5,290 bases of DNA, taken from contig JAAZKL010000087.1 of NCBI GenBank assembly GCA_012799845.1, positions 1 through 5,290 of the forward strand, given 5' to 3'. Origin of the DNA: Clostridiaceae bacterium. GTDB taxonomy: Bacteria > Bacillota > Clostridia > Acetivibrionales > DTU013. The translations under genes and the position numbers were made by a program. The notes below the pieces were generated by a model. It made no database searches. It was given only the letters and a program-made list of their open reading frames with translations, and was not told where the DNA came from. Of this stretch, positions 1 to 5,290 are shown in pieces. Position 1 is the first letter of the stretch; the number at the start of each line of letters is the position of its first letter.

Positions 1-951
1 AAGACACTGGAAATTCAAAGGGCAGATCATGCAAAAAGTTTATTCGGCAATTTTGACGAAAATGCACTGATAATCGAAGACGGCCTTGATGTAAGGATAA
101 TTTCGGGAGATAAAGGCATCAGGATAACAGGAAGCAGCGAAAATGTCGAAAAGGCGTATGCGGTTCTTGAGAAGCTGATATCTTTCATAGAACAGGGAGA
201 GGAGCCGTCAAGGCAGAATGTGCGCTACCTTGTGGACCTGGCTGCGGAAGGGAAGATCGATAAAATAACCGGATTTTCTGACGATCATGTGTGCGTGACA
301 GCCAGGGGCAGGCATATCAAGTCGAAGACCCACGGGCAGAGAAGGTATATAAGAGCCATAAGGGACAATACGGTGGTATTCGGCATCGGGCCTGCGGGAA
401 CCGGCAAGACGTTCCTTGCTGTGGCCATGGCGGTCAATGCGTTCAAGGACAAGCAGGTAAACAGGATAGTACTTACCCGGCCGGCAGTTGAAGCCGGGGA
501 AAAACTGGGTTTTTTGCCCGGCGACATGCAGAACAAGGTCGACCCGTACCTGAGGCCACTTTATGATGCGCTGTACGAAATAATGGGGGCGGAAACATAC
601 CACAAGTACTTGGAAAAGGGAATGATCGAGATAGCGCCGCTGGCATATATGAGGGGGCGTACACTGGACGATTCGTTCATCATACTTGATGAAGCGCAGA
701 ATACTACGCCGGAACAGATGAAGATGTTCCTTACGCGCATAGGTTTCGGGTCGAAAGCGGTAGTAACAGGCGACATAACGCAGATAGACCTTCCCGGCGA
801 CAGGAAATCGGGGCTGAAGGAGGTCATAAAGATCCTTAAGGGAGTAGAAGGCGTCGAATTCATTTATCTGACAGAAAAAGACGTGGTCAGGCACGAGCTT
901 GTCCAGCGGATAATAAAGGCATATGATAAGTATGATCAGCATTCCGATTGA
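1..951 (+). CDS. phoH: PhoH family ATPase, 5' truncated by the window edge
   Basis: The reading frame is open from base 1 to the TGA at 949-951, giving 316 visible residues. The family is about 320 residues long, so only a few N-terminal residues are missing. Residues about 1-75 look like the small KH-like domain that precedes the ATPase core in Gram-positive PhoH proteins. The core has a Walker A P-loop GPAGTGKT (residues 130-137), the family signature TRPAVEAGE..GFLPGD, PLAYMRGRTLDD, a Walker B stretch IILDEAQN (227-234), and VTGDITQIDLP. It is a cytoplasmic P-loop NTPase related to the helicase-like fold. Its role is not settled; the KH-like domain and the ybeY/era neighbourhood suggest RNA work, which is inference. 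A GTG at 220 could be taken as a start, but that would remove the KH-like domain, and the upstream frame clearly codes. The next gene begins 14 bases after the stop. Confidence 0.96.
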   Translation, partial: KTLEIQRADHAKSLFGNFDENALIIEDGLDVRIISGDKGIRITGSSENVEKAYAVLEKLISFIEQGEEPSRQNVRYLVDLAAEGKIDKITGFSDDHVCVTARGRHIKSKTHGQRRYIRAIRDNTVVFGIGPAGTGKTFLAVAMAVNAFKDKQVNRIVLTRPAVEAGEKLGFLPGDMQNKVDPYLRPLYDALYEIMGAETYHKYLEKGMIEIAPLAYMRGRTLDDSFIILDEAQNTTPEQMKMFLTRIGFGSKAVVTGDITQIDLPGDRKSGLKEVIKILKGVEGVEFIYLTEKDVVRHELVQRIIKAYDKYDQHSD

Positions 952-953
952 TT

Positions 954-958
954 GGGGG
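954..958 (+). promoter_or_regulatory. Ribosome binding site for pgpH (decides the start)
   Basis: A GGGGG run lies just after the phoH stop and 7 bases before the TTG at 966. The earlier in-frame TTG at 948, which overlaps the phoH stop, has no purine-rich site before it, and the ATG at 1008 also lacks one. This favours the TTG at 966 as the pgpH start. Confidence 0.55.
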
Positions 959-965
959 CTTCGTA

Positions 966-3269
966 TTGAAAGCAATCAATAAAAAGAAATCCCGCCAAAA
1001 AGTGATGTTCCGTATCAGGAACAGGACGATCCAGCGTGTGCTTGCAGCACTGGTGACCGTGATCATAGCGGTTTTCATAATTGAAAGCGGAGCGACGCCT
1101 AAGAAATACAGGCTGGAAGTTGGCGAAAGTTCCAAATACGACATCACGGCGCCGCGGGACATCGTCAACGTACTGCTGACCGAGAAGCTGGCAAAAGAGA
1201 CGGCTGATAAGGTGCCGCCTGTGATGGAAAGACTGGACGATGTACCGATAGATATAATCAATTCTGCGAATGAGTTCACAGACCAAATAAAAGCCGCAAG
1301 ACAGGGCCTGGCTGACCTGCATGGCATGCGTCACAGCACGGACGGGGGAAACGGCGAAAGCCTGGAGGAACAGGAAGCCGTTGCGGCAGGACCGCTGCTG
1401 AACAAGATGGATGAACTCGGGATACGGTTCTCCGACGAACAAATCAGATTCCTGACAGCAACAGCGACCGACGAGGAAGTGGACAAGTTCGGGAGTCTGC
1501 TCATCAGCACGATCAGCGAAGTCATGAAGACCGAAGTCAACAGCGGCAATTTATCAGACAAGACAGAATACATAAAGAACGTTTTCCAGGTCAGCGACCT
1601 GCCCCAGGAACTCAAGGATATGGGAGGGATAACGGCAGACGCGCTGATAAAGCCTAACAGCGTCATCGATGAGGCTGCAACGAAAACAGCAAGGGAAGAG
1701 GCTTACGAAGCTGCCCTTGAAAACAGGCAGATAATACCGGAAGGCTCCAGGATCGTCAGTTACGGCGACATCGTGACAGAAGACAAGATGGCCGTACTCC
1801 GGGAACTGAACCTGCTTGAGACGGAAGGCTTCGACTACGGCTTCGCGGCCGGCATACTGGCAGTCGTACTGATGCTGGCGACACTGCTGATCCTGTACAT
1901 ACGGTATTTTTGCGGCAAAACATTGCCGGGTATGAAGGAAACCATACTGTTGTGCGTCATAATCCTTCTTGCGCTCGTGGCGGCATGGCTCCTGGAACCT
2001 GTCGATCCTCTGCTGATACCGATTTTCATAGCGCCGATGCTCATAACAATAATGCTGGACCTGAGACTTGGCATGATCGTGAATATCATACTTTCCTTTG
2101 CGATCTATTTCATAACCAGCGGAGATCAGCAATTCCTGTATGTTGCCATGATAGGCGGCACCGCGTCGGCATTTATCGTGAACGGCGCCAACCAGAGGAG
2201 CAGGCTTTCCGTTTCCGGCATCGCAATAGCGGCAATAAACGCACTGGTGGTCAGTTGCATGGGGCTGATGAGCAAAAGCGATCTTCGCACTATTGCGTAT
2301 GATGCCGCGCTCGTTTCTGTAAACGGGCTGCTTTCGACGATTTTTACAATAGGTGTGCTGCCTATATTCGAAAGTCTGTTCAATATCATAACTCCCCTGA
2401 AACTGCTGGAACTGGCCAATCCCAACCAGCCGCTGATGAAGAAGATGCTCCTGGAGGCTCCGGGCACTTATCATCACAGCCTTATGGTGGGGAACCTTGC
2501 TGAGTCGGCAGCCGAGGCGATAAACGGGAATGCCCTGCTGGCAAGGGTAGGCGCTTACTACCATGATGTGGGCAAACTCAAAAGGCCCAACTTCTTCAAA
2601 GAGAATCAGCTCTCAGACAATCCCCATGACAGGATGACGCCGAACCTGAGCACGCTCGTGATAACCTCGCACGCCTCCGACGGTACAGAGATCGCAGAGA
2701 AATACAAGGTGCCGCTGGCTATAAGGGATATCATAAGTCAGCATCACGGGACCACCCTTGTGGCGTACTTCTATCATAAGGCTAAAAACGGAGACAAGGG
2801 CGAGAGCATAAGGGAAGAGGATTACCGCTATCCCGGACCGAAACCTGCTACCAAGGAGGCAGCCGTGGTCATGCTGGCCGATTCAGTGGAAGCTGCCGTC
2901 CGCTCTGCGGCTGAGAAAACGGAGGGAAAGATAGAAACCATAGTACGGAACATAATAAAGGATAAACTGGATGACGGACAACTGGATTTATGCGACCTGA
3001 CACTGAAGGATCTCGATCTGATAGCAAAATCCTTCATCCATATTTTCAGCGGGTACTTCCATGAGCGTGAGGAATACCCGGAAATAAAACTCAGAAGAGA
3101 AACTGACAAGTCAGAATGGGATCCGGCGGTCAGGAGGATCTCCGGTGAAATTAGCGCGGTATCAGCGCCGCCCGACGGGGTACGATCTGAGCGGACGGGG
3201 CGGGTCATGCCCGCTGAAGCTCCGGCGGCAGACAGGGAGGCTGGAAAAGTTGGAAAGCAGCAGGCTTAA
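966..3269 (+). CDS. pgpH: 7TM-HD family cyclic-di-AMP phosphodiesterase PgpH (YqfF)
   Basis: From the TTG at 966 this is 767 residues (773 if the TTG at 948 is used). A basic N-terminus is followed by one membrane helix (about 23-40), a large extracytoplasmic 7TMR-HDED-type domain (about 42-290), roughly seven membrane helices (about 293-466) and a cytoplasmic HD phosphohydrolase domain (about 490-650). The metal-binding set is present: YHHS (His503/504), YYHDVGK (His533, Asp534), TSHASDG (His569), SQHHGTT (His593/594) and ADSVEAA (Asp639). Listeria PgpH, of the same architecture, hydrolyses c-di-AMP to pApA, so this protein is predicted to be an active membrane phosphodiesterase lowering c-di-AMP; the ecto-domain ligand cannot be read from sequence. 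About 60 residues after FHEREEYPE (from about 707) form a charged Ala/Pro/Gly/Arg-rich tail that looks disordered. The end overlaps ybeY by 20 bases. Confidence 0.94.
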   Translation: MKAINKKKSRQKVMFRIRNRTIQRVLAALVTVIIAVFIIESGATPKKYRLEVGESSKYDITAPRDIVNVLLTEKLAKETADKVPPVMERLDDVPIDIINSANEFTDQIKAARQGLADLHGMRHSTDGGNGESLEEQEAVAAGPLLNKMDELGIRFSDEQIRFLTATATDEEVDKFGSLLISTISEVMKTEVNSGNLSDKTEYIKNVFQVSDLPQELKDMGGITADALIKPNSVIDEAATKTAREEAYEAALENRQIIPEGSRIVSYGDIVTEDKMAVLRELNLLETEGFDYGFAAGILAVVLMLATLLILYIRYFCGKTLPGMKETILLCVIILLALVAAWLLEPVDPLLIPIFIAPMLITIMLDLRLGMIVNIILSFAIYFITSGDQQFLYVAMIGGTASAFIVNGANQRSRLSVSGIAIAAINALVVSCMGLMSKSDLRTIAYDAALVSVNGLLSTIFTIGVLPIFESLFNIITPLKLLELANPNQPLMKKMLLEAPGTYHHSLMVGNLAESAAEAINGNALLARVGAYYHDVGKLKRPNFFKENQLSDNPHDRMTPNLSTLVITSHASDGTEIAEKYKVPLAIRDIISQHHGTTLVAYFYHKAKNGDKGESIREEDYRYPGPKPATKEAAVVMLADSVEAAVRSAAEKTEGKIETIVRNIIKDKLDDGQLDLCDLTLKDLDLIAKSFIHIFSGYFHEREEYPEIKLRRETDKSEWDPAVRRISGEISAVSAPPDGVRSERTGRVMPAEAPAADREAGKVGKQQA
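3200..3214 (+). other. Short GC-rich hairpin upstream of the ybeY start
   Basis: GCGGG and CCCGC form a perfect 5-bp inverted repeat around a TCATG loop, inside the end of pgpH and 20 bases before the ybeY Shine-Dalgarno at 3234-3240. No T-run follows, so it is not a terminator. It might form in the mRNA and modulate translation, but such a short hairpin in GC-rich coding sequence could be chance. Confidence 0.25.
3234..3240 (+). promoter_or_regulatory. Ribosome binding site for the short ybeY form
   Basis: AGGGAGG ends 9 bases before an in-frame TTG at 3250 and lies inside the last codons of pgpH. The same heptamer precedes era, where it clearly acts as the Shine-Dalgarno site. It supports initiation at 3250 with coupling to pgpH translation. 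Confidence 0.6.
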
Positions 3270-3771
3270 GAGTGTCGATGATACGAAGGTTTTCATAGAA
3301 AATGAACAAAATCAGATCGAAATCCCACAGGTCCTGGAAAACCTGCTGGTAAGCACCGTACTGGCATGCCTGAAACAGGAAGGCATCGGGGTGGCCTGTG
3401 AAATAAACATTCTTTTGACGGATGATGAGTCTATAAGGAAGATAAACAGCCAATTCAGGAACATTGACGCGCCCACCGATGTTCTGTCATTTCCCATGGC
3501 GGACATAATAAAAGGAAAAATAAACGATATCGGCAAAGATTCGGACCCGGACGAAGGGCTTCTTGTGGCGGGAGACATCGTGATCTCTGCGGAAACCGCG
3601 AAGAAACAGTCCGAACTATACGGGCATTCCCTCGAAAGAGAGCTTGCGTTCCTTGCTGCCCACGGTATGTACCACTTGCTGGGATACGGCCATGAGAATG
3701 AACAGGACGAGAGGGAAATGACGGGAAAGCAGGAAACTGTGCTGGATGAGCTGGGGTTAAAGAGAGCATGA
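3250..3771 (+). CDS. ybeY: Endoribonuclease YbeY, rRNA maturation factor
   Basis: From the TTG at 3250 the product is 173 residues, close to the 150-170 usual for YbeY. Homology to the family begins near KVFIENEQ (residue 13). Conserved features are TDVLSFP (76-82), GDIVIS (108-113) and the zinc-binding HGMYHLLGYGH (His138, His142, His148), followed by the usual E..REM stretch. In other bacteria YbeY is a cytoplasmic metal-dependent single-strand endoribonuclease needed for 16S rRNA 3'-end maturation and ribosome quality control, and it has been linked with Era, encoded two genes downstream here. The start is uncertain: a GTG at 3145 in the same frame, 7 bases after a perfect AGGAGG (3132-3137), would add 35 basic residues and overlap pgpH by 125 bases. 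The shorter form is preferred on family length and overlap. The stop overlaps the next start by four bases (ATGA). Confidence 0.94.
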   Translation: MESSRLKSVDDTKVFIENEQNQIEIPQVLENLLVSTVLACLKQEGIGVACEINILLTDDESIRKINSQFRNIDAPTDVLSFPMADIIKGKINDIGKDSDPDEGLLVAGDIVISAETAKKQSELYGHSLERELAFLAAHGMYHLLGYGHENEQDEREMTGKQETVLDELGLKRA

Positions 3772-4466
3772 AGAGCAGGAGCCTGATCGAAAGTTTCAAT
3801 AATGCCGTAAATGGAATAATATCGACGTTCAGAAGCGAGCGCAACATGAAGATACACATAGCGGCTGCGGTTACGGTGCTGGGGCTGTCTCTTTTTTATG
3901 ATCTGACCAGGCTTGAATTTATCATCGTCTGCATAACGGTCGCACTGGTCATTATCTGCGAACTGTTCAACACGGCGATAGAAGTGATGATAGATACGCT
4001 GATCGGGATCTACCATCCGAGGGCGAAACTGGTCAAGGACACGGCGGCAGGCGCCGTTCTCATTTCTGCACTGCTGTCCGTCGTCGTGGCATATTTCATA
4101 TTCTTCGACAGGGTCAGCACAAGCCTCGAATCCGGCATCGAAAGGATAAAGCAGGCTCCGATGCATCTGACTGTCATTGCAATAGTCCTTACGATGGCAG
4201 CGGTCCTGGTGCTGAAAACGGTGTTCAAAAAAGGCACGCCCTTCAGCGGCGGGATGCCCAGCGGACACGCAGCCATAGCTTTTTCAGCCGCAACAGCGGT
4301 CGCGCTTTATTCCAACAATTCGGCGATAACAATACTTTTTATGATAGTTGCACTGCTTGTAGTACAGAGCAGATTAGAGGGAAAAATACATAATGTATTG
4401 GAACTCCTGGCAGGAGCGGTGATTGGCTTTCTGGTCACATTGCTTTTGTTCCAGATTTTTTCATAG
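3768..4466 (+). CDS. dgkA: Diacylglycerol/undecaprenol kinase fused to a PAP2 phosphatase domain
   Basis: The product has 232 residues; stand-alone DgkA has about 120-130. Residues 1-115 are DgkA-type: SERNMKIH (Glu24), two helices at about 30-67, CELFNTAIE (Glu65, Asn68, Glu72), then a YHPRAKLVKDTAAGAV stretch (Lys90, Asp91) leading into a third helix. These are the catalytic and Mg-ATP-binding positions of the family. Gram-positive members characterised in B. subtilis and Streptococcus mutans phosphorylate undecaprenol, so undecaprenol kinase activity is more likely than strict diacylglycerol kinase. Residues about 130-232 form a PAP2-type membrane domain with GGMPSGH (His167) and SRxxxxxHxxxE (Arg202, His208, Glu212). 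The first PAP2 motif reads KxxxxxxTP (Lys150) instead of KxxxxxxRP. The domain may dephosphorylate undecaprenyl phosphates or related lipids, which is inferred. The ATG overlaps the ybeY stop as ATGA and has only a weak ribosome site, suggesting translational coupling. Confidence 0.92.
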   Translation: MKSRSLIESFNNAVNGIISTFRSERNMKIHIAAAVTVLGLSLFYDLTRLEFIIVCITVALVIICELFNTAIEVMIDTLIGIYHPRAKLVKDTAAGAVLISALLSVVVAYFIFFDRVSTSLESGIERIKQAPMHLTVIAIVLTMAAVLVLKTVFKKGTPFSGGMPSGHAAIAFSAATAVALYSNNSAITILFMIVALLVVQSRLEGKIHNVLELLAGAVIGFLVTLLLFQIFS

Positions 4467-4486
4467 ACAGTCAACTACAACACAAA

Positions 4487-4493
4487 AGGGAGG
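4487..4493 (+). promoter_or_regulatory. Ribosome binding site for era
   Basis: AGGGAGG lies 6 bases before the ATG at 4500, in the 33-base gap after dgkA, the longest gap in the window. The gap holds no hairpin with a T-run and no convincing promoter, so era is probably co-transcribed with the genes before it but initiates independently. Confidence 0.85.
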
Positions 4494-4499
4494 TAATAT

Positions 4500-5290
4500 A
4501 TGTTCAGATCCGGATTCGTTTCGGTCATCGGACGACCAAACGTCGGCAAGTCGACGCTTACAAACAGTCTTATCGGCGAAAAGTTGTCGATAATTTCGAG
4601 CAAGCCCCAGACGACCAGGAATACGATCAAAGCCATAATAAATACGAGCGACAGCCAGATAATCGTCATAGACACGCCAGGCATACACAAACCCAAAAAC
4701 AAACTGGGCGAGTACATGGTCAGGATCGCCGAGGGCACGCTCAATGAAGTGGATATAGTTCTGTTCATCGTGGAGGCAACGGATAAGGAGCCGGGCGCGG
4801 GGGACATTTATATAGCTGAACAGCTGAAAGCCGTGAAAACTCCGGTCATCCTGATAATAAACAAGATAGATCTCATCAGGAAGGAAGAGTTGCTGGAGAC
4901 GATCAGGAATTTTTCACAACTTGCGGATTTCACCGCGGTCGTCCCGATATCCGCGGCCACCGGCGAGGGAACGGACATAGTCGTCGATGAGATAAAAAAG
5001 CTGCTTCCCGAGGGTCCGAGGTACTTCCCGTATGATATAATAACGGATCAGGCTGAGAGGATGCTTGCGGCCGAACTTATAAGGGAAAAGATACTGGAGC
5101 TTGTTTCGGAAGAAGTCCCTCACGGCACAGGCGTCGAGATCATTACCTTCAGGGAACGGGAAGGCAGGGACCTGATCGATATCGAGGCGAATATATACTG
5201 CGAACGGGAGTCGCACAAGGGCATCATTATTGGAAAGCAGGGAGCGATGCTCAAAAAAATCGGATCCCTTGCAAGGATCGAGATGGAAAA
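4500..5290 (+). CDS. era: GTPase Era, 3' truncated by the window edge
   Basis: The frame is open from the ATG at 4500 to the window end, giving 263 complete codons of a protein normally about 300 residues long. The GTPase domain shows G1 GRPNVGKS (residues 11-18), the switch-I stretch PQTTRNTI (36-43), G3 DTPG (58-61) followed by IHKPK, G4 NKID (121-124) and G5 SAATG (151-155). The KH domain follows, with IIIGKQGAMLKKIG (GxxG at 245-248); its C-terminal helix lies beyond the window. Era is an essential or near-essential cytoplasmic GTPase that binds the 3' end of 16S rRNA and assists 30S subunit assembly, peripherally associated with the membrane. All nucleotide-binding motifs are intact, so it should be functional. 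YbeY, encoded upstream, acts on the same end of 16S rRNA. In related operons recO often follows, but that is outside this window. Confidence 0.97.
   Translation, partial: MFRSGFVSVIGRPNVGKSTLTNSLIGEKLSIISSKPQTTRNTIKAIINTSDSQIIVIDTPGIHKPKNKLGEYMVRIAEGTLNEVDIVLFIVEATDKEPGAGDIYIAEQLKAVKTPVILIINKIDLIRKEELLETIRNFSQLADFTAVVPISAATGEGTDIVVDEIKKLLPEGPRYFPYDIITDQAERMLAAELIREKILELVSEEVPHGTGVEIITFREREGRDLIDIEANIYCERESHKGIIIGKQGAMLKKIGSLARIEME

Noticed and set aside
220..222. GTG as the start of phoH
   Set aside because: The frame is open to base 1 and the upstream codons encode the expected KH-like N-terminal domain, so the true start is upstream of the window.
208..975. Antisense open frame (255 residues) across phoH
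   Set aside because: The sense strand encodes intact PhoH motifs throughout; the antisense product has no recognisable domain.
1554..2564. Long antisense open frame (336 residues) across pgpH
   Set aside because: It lies opposite a well-supported conserved gene, has a Cys/His/Gln/Arg/Tyr-rich composition typical of an antisense shadow, and shows no recognisable domain.
3312..4268. Long antisense open frame (318 residues) across ybeY and dgkA
   Set aside because: It spans two conserved sense genes, and its composition changes abruptly to Ser/Phe-rich midway. It is explained by sense codon bias and shows no known motif.
4450..4470. T-rich run at the end of dgkA as a terminator
   Set aside because: No GC-rich stem precedes the TTTTTT run, and it falls inside the dgkA reading frame.
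4440..4475. Possible promoter before era (TTGCTT with a weak TAGACA box)
   Set aside because: The -10 match is poor, the spacing is 18 and the boxes overlap the dgkA coding end; chance is the simpler reading.

Overview
The window is a compact, fully plus-strand stretch of a conserved housekeeping operon of the kind found in Firmicutes, most likely an anaerobic member of the Clostridia. It carries, in order, phoH (5' end cut off by the window edge), pgpH/yqfF (7TM-HD cyclic-di-AMP phosphodiesterase), ybeY (rRNA maturation endoribonuclease), a diacylglycerol/undecaprenol kinase fused to a PAP2 phosphatase domain, and era (3' end cut off). The order matches the well-known phoH-yqfF-yqfG-dgkA-(cdd)-era block of Bacillus subtilis and relatives. 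The cytidine deaminase gene cdd, which sits between dgkA and era in B. subtilis, is absent, and dgkA carries a C-terminal PAP2 domain. Heavy use of ATA (Ile) and AGG (Arg) codons, purine-rich Shine-Dalgarno sites and frequent TTG starts also fit a Clostridia-type genome. The species cannot be named from this sequence.

Layout: 1-951 phoH; 966-3269 pgpH; 3250-3771 ybeY (a longer form from 3145 is possible); 3768-4466 dgkA-PAP2; 4500-5290 era. Gaps are 14 bases or less, or negative, except for 33 bases before era, so there is no stretch over 300 bases without a gene. I see no terminator, convincing promoter, RNA gene, mobile element, CRISPR array or long repeat. The whole window reads as one transcription unit entered upstream and continuing downstream.

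The genes touch RNA and ribosome maturation (PhoH ATPase with a KH-like N-terminus, YbeY, Era) and envelope or second-messenger physiology (PgpH degrading c-di-AMP, DgkA-PAP2 acting on lipid phosphates). The block is ordinary in content. The points most worth a second look are the kinase-phosphatase fusion with its non-canonical PAP2 motifs, and the pgpH/ybeY junction, where two good ribosome binding sites offer two ybeY starts and the pgpH C-terminus carries an unusual tail overlapping ybeY. I found no clearly undescribed system.
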